Of a DNA stretch of 64,000 nt, positions 43,240 through 53,558 are shown piece after piece. The DNA is taken from NCBI GenBank assembly GCA_947646735.1, contig CANTFK010000270.1, positions 186,001 through 250,000 on the forward strand, written 5' to 3'. The DNA comes from Peronospora farinosa. Taxonomy: Eukaryota > Oomycota > Peronosporomycetes > Peronosporales > Peronosporaceae. The position numbers and the translations under genes are program-made. How positions within the stretch are numbered: the first letter of the stretch is position 1; every line of letters begins with the position of its first letter. Below the pieces are notes generated by a model. The model made no database searches and was not told the DNA's origin. It saw only the letters and a list, made by a program, of their open reading frames with translations.

Positions 43240-44559
43240 CTACTTTTGCTTTGCACAAACTTCTGACCCTGGACCCGGAAGCAGCAATCGCTCGGCATTT
43301 GACAAAGACGTTGGTCGCACACCTTGCTCTTGATCCTTTTCTTGTGCATTCTCCTTCTGAGCCATTCGCTCCAGTGCAAACACCAGCAGTGACCTTTCTT
43401 GAAGGAAATCACGGTTAGACGCGCTCTTGCCGAAATCACTGACGAACGCCAGTAGCTTCTCGCGGTTCCGCACCAAGAGCTGCTCCACCTCAGGCGATTT
43501 GTTTGGGTTGGCCACAAAGATTTTAAACACGTGAAAGGCGTCCATCCGTAAGGCCTCGCTCGGTTCACGCAACAGTAGCATCACCTGCTTTAGATTGTTG
43601 CGCGAAGACACGTACCGCTGCATCACGGAAAAGTTGACGGGGTCAAGCAGGAGCTCTGAAAGCAATTGAAGTGCCTGCCTCCTGGTTGCATAATTCTCTG
43701 ACGTCAATAGACCATTCAATAGTCCAAAGATGCGGTCGAATGATTTATCCAGGAGCTCCACTGTCACCTTCTTGTGCACCGTCAGGAGCCGTGATATGTT
43801 GATAAGTGCGTCAGCTGAAATGTCAAAGTTGCTGTTCTCCATCGTCACTTTGAACAAGTACTCGAACGCAGGCTCGAGGTCGTTCAAGAAGATCATCGTA
43901 AGCGTCTGATATTCGAAGCAGTCACGCAGCATCGAGCCACAGATAAGTGCGGTGTCGTTGTTCTTGTAACCTTCTACAAGCCACCGCATAATGTCTGGTC
44001 GCTCACCAATGAGCTCAATGAAGCCGCGCAGATTGTGTACCGTCATGGCCCGAAACACGTTGCCCACGTACTTGCGTGTCTCGAACGTCAGCTGTCCCAG
44101 CACCTTGGGCATTAGCACCTTCTCAAGCACTCGGTAACGTAATAGCAGCTCAGCCATATCGTCCATCTTCTTCTCACGGTCGCCTTGCTCTTCGTCCCAG
44201 TCGTGGAATACAGCACGGATCTTTGCCCACTTGCGTTCGAGCTCACCAGGCACTGTCTTTTCGGTAGCCGACTCCTCATCGCTCGACTCTTCCTCAAGTG
44301 GTGGATTGTTTTCATAGTCTGGTTCACATGCGTCTGCTCTTTTATCCGTCCCTGCCTGCACGCCGCTATTCTTACGGTCATCGCCTTGAGGTTTGCATTC
44401 TACCAGCACTGCGCCTAAGCTTGCAGCAATGCTAAGATTTTCAAAGGCGGCGTCCAGTTTCTCATCCGGTACCAACTCACGCAGCAGTACGTCTACGGAA
44501 CGCACGAGCTCACCGGTGGGATTTAAACGGGACCAAAAGAAGGTGTTGACACGATTCAT
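43240..44559 (-). CDS. MO25: Mo25 (CAB39) scaffold protein
   Basis: 439 residues from the ATG at 44559. Armadillo-like helical repeats typical of Mo25 are clear: ETRKYVGNVFRAMTVHN, GSMLRDCFEYQTLTMIFL, NFDISADALINISRLLTVHK, SENYATRRQALQLLSELLLD and EALRMDAFHVFKIFVANPNK. The N-terminus FFWSRLNPTGELVRSV corresponds to the FF.PS..TP.E.V start of the family, so the protein looks complete. An acidic, low-complexity insertion (about residues 75-100, EEESSDEESATEK) makes it longer than the usual ~340. Mo25 stabilises the active form of STE20/GCK kinases (LKB1-STRAD in animals). The partner kinase is not in the window. Confidence 0.93.
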   Translation of the reverse strand: MNRVNTFFWSRLNPTGELVRSVDVLLRELVPDEKLDAAFENLSIAASLGAVLVECKPQGDDRKNSGVQAGTDKRADACEPDYENNPPLEEESSDEESATEKTVPGELERKWAKIRAVFHDWDEEQGDREKKMDDMAELLLRYRVLEKVLMPKVLGQLTFETRKYVGNVFRAMTVHNLRGFIELIGERPDIMRWLVEGYKNNDTALICGSMLRDCFEYQTLTMIFLNDLEPAFEYLFKVTMENSNFDISADALINISRLLTVHKKVTVELLDKSFDRIFGLLNGLLTSENYATRRQALQLLSELLLDPVNFSVMQRYVSSRNNLKQVMLLLREPSEALRMDAFHVFKIFVANPNKSPEVEQLLVRNREKLLAFVSDFGKSASNRDFLQERSLLVFALERMAQKENAQEKDQEQGVRPTSLSNAERLLLPGPGSEVCAKQK

Positions 44560-45521
44560 CGTCTCCACTAATACTGAGCCCGCTCCAGTGTCTCGTGAAC
44601 CGAATCAGAGGCTTCTTCGCAATGCGGTACAGAGCACAGCTCCTCCTCTGGTCAAAAACGCGCACTGCCACGTCAGACTGTGCAGTTTCTTCGTCGCCTC
44701 TTCCTCCGCCTCTAAAAAAGCGAGATAATTAACCCATCCACCGGCCGGCGCTCACCACCGACGGGCGATCGATCTTGCTGCAACCCGGACTCGCAGCGAC
44801 ATTATTACAATCGACGACAGAGTGAGACCAGAGAACGGACAGTCGTGTGCGCTATCTTGCACAATGTATGCATGTCTCGTTTTTGCGCTTCAGGTACGCC
44901 ATGTTCAAGAAAAGGGTACGGAGTTCAGAAAAATGACATCACTTTAATCTCTGTGGCGCTACTAATGGAGGGAGAGATATAAGGGACTTTATGGGGTTGA
45001 GGTGATACTTGTTTGCACTTGTGACAAAACGACTGAGGTGTGGTATAATAGTCACAGGGCATCAAAGTGTCGTGTCCATCAGGCTCAAGAGGCTTTTGTA
45101 GAGCTTTTTCTTGCTAGTCTGAGTCAGAAAAAGTCTAAGTGGACGCAAGTAACGCGTGCTACGAGTCTGATTTACTTGGACTCTGTACGTACGTGTGCGA
45201 TGGTAAGATGCGTGTTGAAAGGTTCAGTCTTTGTAGGACTAAAATGAAGCCACGTTTGGAATCGTGATATCATTTGGCATGCTTTGCTGCGGCTTAAAGA
45301 CTCCAGTCTCATTTGTGTATGGACTATGTTATCGAAGGAGCACTTTCTGCTATAGATGGAAGGAAGACGAGCCCGTTATTCAAATGGCTGGACGGGAGGA
45401 CGGTTGCCCAGTCGAGTCTCATTTGTACCATTGACTGAATCGATCGCGTCAAACCTGCGATACAAAGACAAACTCTCACTGTAAAATGGACTTGTATTGT
45501 CAGTGCGTCTTACTTTGCCTC
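44560..45521. other. 0.96 kb intergenic region
   Basis: Contains the Mo25 promoter and the REI1 3' flank. A short + frame at 45002-45247 has no recognisable features and is not accepted as a gene. Confidence 0.5.
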
Positions 45522-46862
45522 TTAAACTGTCACCATAGCCCTACGGTTCGGGTTCCTCTGTAGCTTATGACTGCGGTTGTCCAGACGCGAGCGGTTCTTT
45601 TCGTGCCAGAAATTCTTGCGCTTGGCCTCGACGATCGACATGCCGCCAGCAATATTGTTGCGCTTCTTGAGAAAATTAGCCACGAATGCTGTCGATAGCG
45701 CAGTACTGCCAACACGAGGGTCGATGCCGGCTGTTTGGTATGCCAGCAGCAAATTCTCCTTGGTAGCAGCAAGCACTGACGCACGAGTCTCATCCGGACG
45801 AAAATGTTGCTTGTAATAGCGACGGAACTCGCGGCGACCGAGGCGACGGCCGTTGGCCAGCACCAGCTCGCCCGTCTCGGACACACCGATGGTGTTCTCA
45901 TCGTCTTCGTCATCGCCCTCTTCTTCCATGTCTTGGTCGACGACCTCTTCATCACTGTCAATGCTAGCCTCACTATCAGTCTCCCACTCGATCTCTTCTT
46001 TTGCAGCAATCTTGCTCTTCTTTGACGACGCGTACTGAGACTCAAAGTCGTAAAATTCCAGCAACTCTTCCATGTCGACGTCATCATAACGCAGCTTGCA
46101 GTGAGAAAGTGACGTCATATGCTTTTGCACGTCCTGATAAGAGCGAAAGGTTTTACCCTTGCCGTTGCAGTACAAGCAGTAGAAGCCAATCTTGACCTTT
46201 TCAGCCAAGTAGTTGATCAACCCTTCCAGGTCTACCAAAAACTCCACATCAGGAATAAAGAAACCGTGCTCTTTTAACATGTGGTCCAAATTCGCGTCAA
46301 AATCTACTGCCTGGTATGTACAAAAGATGCAGTCCTCCTTTTCAAGTGGCACGTGCTTCTTGTACTCTTCAATCTCTTTCGCCAACTCTTCCTCTGTCAT
46401 TTTCTTTACATCTTTTTGCGTGATCCATGTAGCAGTAGAGTCTTCATCAATCACCTCATTTAATGAAGTAACTTCCATCTGTTTCTCTACCATTTCCATC
46501 ATTGTAGCAACCTCAGGATTCTTCTTAACATTGATCAAGTGTTTCTTCGACATCAAGTGGTTCTCGTAGGCGTTAATGGTCGTAAACGCCTTATTACAAG
46601 CCACACATTTCATCCCTTTTTTCACTCCTGCCTTCTTCATCTCTTCTTTTCGAGCACGTTGTTTTTCCTTGGGATCATTAGCGACTTGGGCCTCTTTTTC
46701 TTCGTGTACCTTACGCATACGAAAATCAAATTGCTCCTCTGACACTGGCGGCAACTCTACCACCTTGCGCTTTAAATTGTAGCGATGCCAATCCATACAA
46801 AAATGTTCCTTTTGCTCTGCAGGCGATGCAAACTCCAAGCGGCATGCCGTACACGTAAACAT
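45522..46862 (-). CDS. REI1: REI1/ZNF622-type zinc finger protein, cytoplasmic pre-60S factor
   Basis: 446 residues from the ATG at 46862, where MFTCTACRLEFASPAEQKEH starts the first C2H2 finger (C4, C7, H20, H26). The second finger is C86, C89, H102, H108 (MKCVACNKAFTTINAYENHL). Two further Cys pairs (CIFCTYQ and CLYCNGKGK with HMTSLSHCK) complete the pattern of Rei1/ZNF622. An acidic stretch (SDEEVVDQDMEEEGDDEDDE) and a conserved tail (RAVMTV-like end) follow. Rei1 helps release Arx1 and recycle biogenesis factors from cytoplasmic pre-60S subunits. The 139 bp to the neighbouring D2HGDH start probably hold both promoters. Confidence 0.92.
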   Translation of the reverse strand: MFTCTACRLEFASPAEQKEHFCMDWHRYNLKRKVVELPPVSEEQFDFRMRKVHEEKEAQVANDPKEKQRARKEEMKKAGVKKGMKCVACNKAFTTINAYENHLMSKKHLINVKKNPEVATMMEMVEKQMEVTSLNEVIDEDSTATWITQKDVKKMTEEELAKEIEEYKKHVPLEKEDCIFCTYQAVDFDANLDHMLKEHGFFIPDVEFLVDLEGLINYLAEKVKIGFYCLYCNGKGKTFRSYQDVQKHMTSLSHCKLRYDDVDMEELLEFYDFESQYASSKKSKIAAKEEIEWETDSEASIDSDEEVVDQDMEEEGDDEDDENTIGVSETGELVLANGRRLGRREFRRYYKQHFRPDETRASVLAATKENLLLAYQTAGIDPRVGSTALSTAFVANFLKKRNNIAGGMSIVEAKRKNFWHEKNRSRLDNRSHKLQRNPNRRAMVTV

Positions 46863-47001
46863 AGCGCGAGTATCTCTTGATTCTATGGCACTTCCTACCA
46901 ATCGCTACTGTCTCGAAATGAATGTACCCCTTTTTCTAAAGTACCCACATACATTCGCCCCACATTCCCTTCATGTGTACCACACATCATTTCGCCTTCT
47001 A
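46863..47001. promoter_or_regulatory. Divergent REI1/D2HGDH promoter region with initiator-like motif
   Basis: 139 bp. TCATTTC at 46987-46993 fits the oomycete initiator consensus (TCAYTYY) as I recall it, 9 bp before the D2HGDH ATG. Further CATTC-type pyrimidine motifs lie at 46950-46970. The motif match is weak evidence by itself. Confidence 0.3.
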
Positions 47002-48504
47002 ATGCTGCTTCGAACGGCAGGTCGCCGACTCAAGGCCACTCAAACCTTCCCATGGTCTATTGTTCGCTCCTTCTCGATACCTACACGCAACCCCTTGTTT
47101 ACATCTTGGAATGATGAGGACAAGACGTATTTTCAACAGCTGCTTAAGCCCGAGAGCGTCCTCACAGATACTGATGATACGGAAGCGTATACTGTCGACT
47201 GGTTAAAGAAGTACAAGGCTAATAGCAATCATCAGATGGTGCTTAAACCAAAGACTACGGAACAAGTTGCTGCTATTCTCAAGTACTGTAGCGAACGTAA
47301 TTTGCCGGTGGTACCACAGGGAGGCAACACGGGGCTTGTGGGTGGTAGCGTGCCAGTGTTTGACGAGATTGTGCTATCTACAAACTCAATGAACAATGTG
47401 ATCTCATTTGATGAGGTTTCTGGTATTTTAGTGTGTGAAGCTGGTTGTATCTTGGAGAACTTGGACAATTATGTGGCCAAACATGGCTACATGATGCCGT
47501 TGGATCTTGGTGCGAAAGGAACGTGTCAAATTGGTGGCAATGTCGCGACAAATGCCGGTGGTCTGAGGCTTTTACGTTACGGCTCATTGCATGGTACAGT
47601 GCTGGGGATTGAAGCGGTATTGGCTGATGGTACAGTTATTGACTGTCTTAGTACCATGCGCAAAGACAACACTGGCTATGATCTGAAGCAATTGTTCATT
47701 GGATCAGAAGGTACATTGGGTGTCGTGACAAAAGTATCAATTCTTACACCACCCCGTTCTTTATCAAAGAACGTAGCATTGCTGGCTTGTGAGGACTTTG
47801 TATCAGTCCAGAAGGCTTTTGTGGAAGCCAAAAAACATTTAGGAGAAGTCCTATCGGCCGTGGAATTCATGGACCGTCAGTCGCTGGACATGGTGCTGGG
47901 ACAGCAAGACTGGACAAAGGATCCGCTCGAGACACCGAGTCCGTACTACGTCTTGATTGAGACGTCGGGCAGCAATTCTGATCATGATATGGAGAAGCTC
48001 AACGAGTATTTGGAGGATGTCATGGGATCCGGCGTCGTAGTCGATGGAACGGTGGCTCAGGATGAGGCTCAAGCTCGCAAACTTTTTTTGATCAGAGAAG
48101 ATATTACTGTTGCTCTGTCTGCGCGTGGGTATGTGCACAAGTACGACATATCATTGCCGATTGAGCAATACTACAAAATCGCGGAAGAAACCCGAGAAAG
48201 GCTTGTATCGACGGATGCTAAGGTCGTGTGTTATGGCCACATTGGCGACTGCAACGTTCATCTGAACGTTTCTACGCTAGAGTACGACGACGAGGTGTTT
48301 CACGCGCTGGAGCCGTTTATCTTTGAGTGGACGTCCAAGTATCGCGGAAGCATTAGCGCTGAACATGGCATTGGTAGGCACAAGCCTGAGTACCTTCACA
48401 TGTCCAAGTCTGGCAATGCTATCAAGCTCATGCAGCAAATGAAGAAAATGATGGACCCTAAGGGAATTTTGAACCCGTACAAGGTTCTTCCAGAGACCAA
48501 GTAA
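47002..48504 (+). CDS. D2HGDH: D-2-hydroxyglutarate dehydrogenase, mitochondrial FAD enzyme
   Basis: 500 residues from the ATG at 47002. An in-frame ATG at 46885 exists but would place the start against the REI1 5' end, whereas MLLRTAGRRLKATQTFPWSI looks like a mitochondrial presequence. The FAD-binding PCMH domain shows PVVPQGGNTGLVGGSVPVFD, LGAKGTCQIGGNVATNAGGL and KDNTGYDLKQLFIGSEGTLG. The C-terminal FAD-oxidase domain has CYGHIGDCNVHLNVS and SAEHGIGRHKPEYL. The enzyme oxidises D-2-hydroxyglutarate to 2-oxoglutarate, passing electrons to the respiratory chain. A D-lactate dehydrogenase of the same superfamily is the main alternative. Confidence 0.9.
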   Translation: MLLRTAGRRLKATQTFPWSIVRSFSIPTRNPLFTSWNDEDKTYFQQLLKPESVLTDTDDTEAYTVDWLKKYKANSNHQMVLKPKTTEQVAAILKYCSERNLPVVPQGGNTGLVGGSVPVFDEIVLSTNSMNNVISFDEVSGILVCEAGCILENLDNYVAKHGYMMPLDLGAKGTCQIGGNVATNAGGLRLLRYGSLHGTVLGIEAVLADGTVIDCLSTMRKDNTGYDLKQLFIGSEGTLGVVTKVSILTPPRSLSKNVALLACEDFVSVQKAFVEAKKHLGEVLSAVEFMDRQSLDMVLGQQDWTKDPLETPSPYYVLIETSGSNSDHDMEKLNEYLEDVMGSGVVVDGTVAQDEAQARKLFLIREDITVALSARGYVHKYDISLPIEQYYKIAEETRERLVSTDAKVVCYGHIGDCNVHLNVSTLEYDDEVFHALEPFIFEWTSKYRGSISAEHGIGRHKPEYLHMSKSGNAIKLMQQMKKMMDPKGILNPYKVLPETK

Positions 48505-49012
48505 TGATGTCAACGGTACCGATGCACGAAAGTGAGAATGTGGGCCATGCTCGAGACATTCCACCAAAACTCGTCCGAAGGTGATAGTCTGATCGAATTT
48601 CTTCGCCAGCTCGAGATTCACATACGAAATATAGACGCTACCCAGGATCCTTTCCTGCAGTTCATCCTTGTTTTGCCTTGTATAGTAAAGTACAGATGCA
48701 GTTGAGCTGTCGTGCTCAACGACTGCGCGTAGTGCACAGCTGTTTATCGATCTGCTTGGTCATGCCCACGTCAAGTCACATTGCATCGTTTCACTACGGC
48801 CAAACGCGCCCGTGACTACTACTAGAGTGCGACGGGTGTGACGAGACTTTCCAAACTTTCCAGCATTATGATCACTTTTTTGATTAGATAGATTACTCCT
48901 GGATACGCTCCAAATCGGGTCACGGGCTTTTAAATACCAACGCACGTACGCACTCGACGGGAGCTCGGATACATTCCACAAGGTCTCAGCTCACCTCATC
49001 GCTCACCGCGAC
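48505..49012. other. Convergent spacer between D2HGDH and BET gene
   Basis: 508 bp with no supported gene; both 3' ends lie here. Confidence 0.5.
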
Positions 49013-52000
49013 TTACAAAAATGAGGACGAGCTGAATGCATCCAGATCTTCGCTCAGCGTGGCGTCGTGGAGCTCGACATCGTCGTCTCGGGCCAACTTC
49101 TCACGCTCCATCGCAAGCTGGGCAAAGCGCACGCGTTCGGCATCGCGGACACGTTCCTCTCGAAGACGTTTTTCTTCAGCCAGCCTTACCGCCTGCTGCT
49201 CTAGCTTCCGCCGCTCGGCTTGTTCGCGCTCCTTCTTTTTCTCGCGCTCCTTCTCCTTCTCACGCTGCTCGGCCTCACGGCGTTTCAGAGCTTCCAGTTC
49301 ATCTGTGCGCTCCTTCTCCTTTTGCTGCAGTTTCTGCTGCTTGATCTGCTCCATCGAACGCGCAGATAGCCACAACGAGCTCGATTCACTACTACCATTA
49401 GAGTGTACTAGAGGCGTTCCATTAGACGTTTCTTTCTTGGCCAGCATACTCCAAGCCCCGCGGTTTTCTACACGAAGAGGCTCTGAGCTTGACAGCTGCT
49501 CATCGCGGATCTTCTTAGTAACATCGACTGTTTCAGACACCACATGACAGCGTCAAAGTGATGTTCAACATACTTTGTGCGCATTATAGGGAGCGACCAC
49601 TAACCAGCATGAGCCGAGGCGGAAGGGTCGAGCTGTGACAAATTTGGGGCACTTGCGAGCGGAGGGGACTGTAGCATGACATGAAAGAGCGTCAATTAAT
49701 ACGTGAATGGAACTCACCAGCTCTTATTACTCACTCGCTCAATTAAATTTCATAAACCCACCCTTTGCAGAGGAGCGCCGCCATCGTCCGAGTCGGATTC
49801 ACTATCGCTATCACTGTCCGAGTCTGATGACTCGGAAGAGCTCGATGAACTGGAAGAGCTGTCGCCATCTCTCTTTACAGCACCAGCTCCAGTGTCGGTG
49901 CTTACGTCGTTCATCGTAATATCTCGGTCTGAATGTCGGTCGCCATTTCCCCAAGGTGTCGTACGCGCTACACTGGTACCACCTCTGTCAATTGCAGCCA
50001 ATTGATTCTTCAGTTCTTCCTGGCGGTGCCGGATATTCAAAGCTGCCACCTCGGCAGACTTCAATCGCTTTTCAGCTGGCGCCATTTTGGTATTTTTAGT
50101 AGGACGCTTTCGCTTGCGACCAATCCCGTTTTCCTACAAGAGGGGCAAACAGTAAAACTTAGTACTGGCGCAACTAAGTAGCTTGAACAGGCGTGGGATT
50201 CTTACCCTAACATATCCTTCCAGCATTCGCAAGCACCGGGTGTCGAAAGCGTTGATATCTAACTCTACTTCATCGTTTTCGTTGGCCAGCTTTGCTACCG
50301 GAACAGCTTCGGCGATGATCTGTAGGACACGATTGATTTTGTCCTGTGGGAGTAGTTTAATGTCAGAGCTCAATCGAGCCTTGTCCATCTGACTCATGGG
50401 CTCATTCAGCTCCTCCTCTGTCAAATCTTCCATTCTAAACGGTCTGAACACACAAACAGATGTTGTTAGCGCACATGTGTAAAACCACAACACCAAACAT
50501 TTTACGTAACGTACCTGGTAGCAGACTTTGCAGGCTTAACACCTGGCTGCAGCTGCTCTAACGTCGCTTTCAGGCGTTCAATATCTTCCTTTAATGACAT
50601 AATCAACCCAGTCTCTTCGCTAGACCCATGTCGCTTAGTGTTACCTTTTGTACCCTTGCCTCCTCTAATCTTCTTCATAGAGTGAATCACATCGGGTTTC
50701 CTGTCCTTTTTCAATTTCAAATCCGAGTGTTTACTTTTCATTGAAAGCTTCGAATGAAGACTTCGGAAACGCTTTTCAAAGTCGTCCATAAGCTTGTTTG
50801 CGTATATGTATACTTGACTGTGTGCAGCATTATAAAGCATCGCATTCCGGAATACGAGTCGTATATGGTCTGCAAAGTCGTTAGGGCTATCGTAAAGTCC
50901 AGCCTCCAGGTTGTTCTGGATGCTTCCAAGATCCATCGGCTCTTTGATTACGTGAAAATAATCTGGAATGCCCAAGGCTACAGGATCGACGGGGATCCGA
51001 AAAGGTGCCGACTTGGGATTCGACATCAGGCCCTTAAGTACACTAAGGCACTTCTTCATGGTCACCGGAGCGTGATCAAACTCGAGTACATTATCTTCAC
51101 GCAGATGCGCAGGAATAGATCGCTTTCGCTCCGCGCGGCCCAACACCAACGACGGAGACGAATAGTCCGACATCGGCGTGCCAACCTTACGTGGAACAAC
51201 GATAGTCGGACGAGCAAGAGGGGTCGCAACGTTAGCGACATCTGCAGACGCCGTAATGGCAGCAACGCCTGGCGCAGAGATAGACAATGCCTTCACTTCA
51301 CGTTTTGCCGCGGGTGTCACCGCCCGCGTCGCTCTCCCACGTCGCGGAAAAGTCCGCTTTACCGGTTCCTTAGGCTTATAGACCTTATACAGTCGCAGTT
51401 CACTTGTCTCTTTTTCCAAAAAACCATGCAGCGTAAACTGACCAAAACGGTTCTCGCCCGATCCAGAAACGATGAACTGCAACGGATTGCTTACATCGTG
51501 CACGAACCGAATCTCCACATCATCCTCCGTTACAATTTGGTGTTTGCCCTTTATCGCTTGAATTTGGAAAGATCCTCTGTACTTGCCCTGGAAAGGCATC
51601 ATCGACCGTACATTCGCATCCGTTTCATAGCCCATAAACACCGGTGATACTTCACTGACAGCAACATTTGTCGTCTGGGACGACCGTGCAAGTGCGAAGG
51701 CCGACATCGCCGGGTGCACCACATCTGCAGCACCCGAACACAAGGGAATCGATACATCTTCCTGCGACTTCATCTCAAAGGTACTGATGATACCTTTGGG
51801 TCCAAACGCCGCTTCATTCATACCCCACATACCGGACCACATTGCACGTTTATCTTGAATATAGTACTTGCCAACAAGAAGTGGCGCGTACTGTAGCACC
51901 TCAGGAGGAAGATCCGGTACAGACTTGACTATCTTCTCCTTCTCCGTCTTTACCGTAACGTTTGGTATCGTACTACTCATGTTATTGTTGTTCGTCATAA

Positions 52001-52565
52001 CGTTTGCCAAAGGAGAATTGGCGGTCTTAATGGGCTCCTGCTTGATCATAGCTACGGTTCCATTGCTAGTAGCGGTAGGTGCGGGCTTTTGCGTTTGTTG
52101 TTGTTCAACCATCATCACACACACGCGTACACTAGCGCGTTCTTGTTGCGCCTCGCCGTCAAGGCGTCCTTGGGACGTACCCAAGGTCCACGGGGTGGCG
52201 CTGTCGCTAGGGCTCACCACTGCTGTCTGAAACCCCGCTTTTGTATCGCCTTTTGCTGCCTTGTCGAGATGCACCACCTCGTTTTGAAACTCTTCCAGTG
52301 TTAAATTACCTATGGTAGCTATTGGCTTCAGCTCGGACGAAGCCGACTGCGTACTACTGGCCGCTCTTGTAGTCAAGAAATGGGTCACTAAACCCGAGAA
52401 ATTTGCACTCGGGTCCGGGTCTGCCGGTTTGGTGCCTTTTTGAGAAGTGACCTCGAGGTTGGAAATTTCGACAGTGCAACTAGGAGTGATGGTCACTCCA
52501 AAAGAGGGCGGGGTCTTGTATTGGGAGCCCGCCTGCCACTGCTTGCTTGCTTTCGAAAATGACTT
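49013..52565 (-). CDS. BET-type bromodomain protein, five exons, 5' end unresolved
   Basis: Exons on -: 50515-52565, 50206-50443, 49762-50133, 49605-49668 and 49013-49527. Donors (GTACGT, GTAAGA, GTGGGT, GTTAGT), acceptors and phases all fit and give at least 1079 residues. Exon 1 carries a Thr/Ser-rich start, a beta-rich segment (VGKYYIQDKRAMWSGMWGMN) and one bromodomain (FRIPVDPVALGIPDYFHVIK, MDLGSIQNNLEAGLY, NAMLYNAAHSQVY). Exon 2 is the NET domain (LTEEELNEPMSQMDKARL). Exon 3 has an acidic Ser/Asp run and exon 5 a charged coiled coil. BET proteins read acetylated histones to control transcription. The left end of exon 1 is a good acceptor (TTTGTTTTCCCAG), so an upstream exon is likely. 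The first in-frame ATG is only at 52115. Confidence 0.85.
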
Positions 52566-53558
52566 CTGGGAAAACAAAAGAAAGAAGAACGGGTTGTATG
52601 AAAAACCTCAGCGACCGACCGTGTCACTTGATTTTAGTAAGCACGTCGCGAAAAACCTCGATTGCCGTCGTATCATATTCGGCGGGAATTCGTGACAACC
52701 CCCGTCAAAGTCGATTGCCACACCACCATTCTTCGCTATAAAGTCCGAAAGATGCCTCGAGACCGATAAAAAGATCCCTAAAATTGGAGCATTTCGTGAC
52801 GCTAACAATGCTGACATTGCCAAAAACATCGCATTCACCTGGGTCTTTCTAAAAAGTCGCTTATCAGACGCATTTACTGTCACTGTGTTTGGACTCCTGC
52901 TCCTGTCGCAAACTGCCACCTCAATTGCACTTTCATGCTACTAAAATACCCTTCTCGTGGGTTGACTGCATAAGATTGCATCGCAAATCATTTGATCCAT
53001 ACGAAAAGAAAGCAATCATTTCAGCACAGTCTACGACAGGTCAACCAATGTAAAGCTCCCACTAACCTGTCAAATGCGATCCCCATCCATTACACGTACC
53101 GAGCGAATGAGCAATATGTGTCACTAGCAGTCAACGCAGGACGAACAGGGCAATGTTGATCGTCTTTACACAGATACAGGTCGAAGCTTTAGCAAGTTCA
53201 TAAAAAAACGGGACGAGGAGCAGAACAGGGTGCCGTCGTCGTCACCACTCAAGACTGCGCAAAAAACCGCCAGTCACATGTCGCCACGTCAAAGCAGCGA
53301 TGTGCTCTTATAGAGAGACTTGCTGGACTATTTATAAGAACTTACTTATTATACACCATGGTACTAGTTAGTAAATATGAAAGCGCCATTCAAATCATAA
53401 AGTTGATTTGATAAAGTCTTTGTTATCTAAATGGCTACTTGTCGAAAAGATATGCAGCAAATTGATGTCTGCCAAGGTTTTAACATACCACTATTTTGAT
53501 AAGCTCTTTATCGTCATTTATCTCATTTTGAGAAACGACCATTTGCGTGAGGTGGCAA
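52566..53558. other. About 1 kb between BET and the acyl-CoA dehydrogenase gene
   Basis: Probably holds the first exon of the BET gene. On -, 52608-52919 is open but has no convincing donor in the required phase. The rest shows nothing recognisable. Confidence 0.4.

Noticed and set aside
45002..45247. 81-residue + frame
   Set aside because: No recognisable domain, and low complexity of evidence; left as intergenic.
46885..47001. Upstream ATG for D2HGDH at 46885
   Set aside because: It lies 23 bp from the divergent REI1 start, and the extra 39 residues look like untranslated sequence. The presequence starts at 47002.
50754..51647. 297-residue + frame opposite the BET bromodomain exon
   Set aside because: Shadow of the coding strand; Arg/His-rich composition and no domain.
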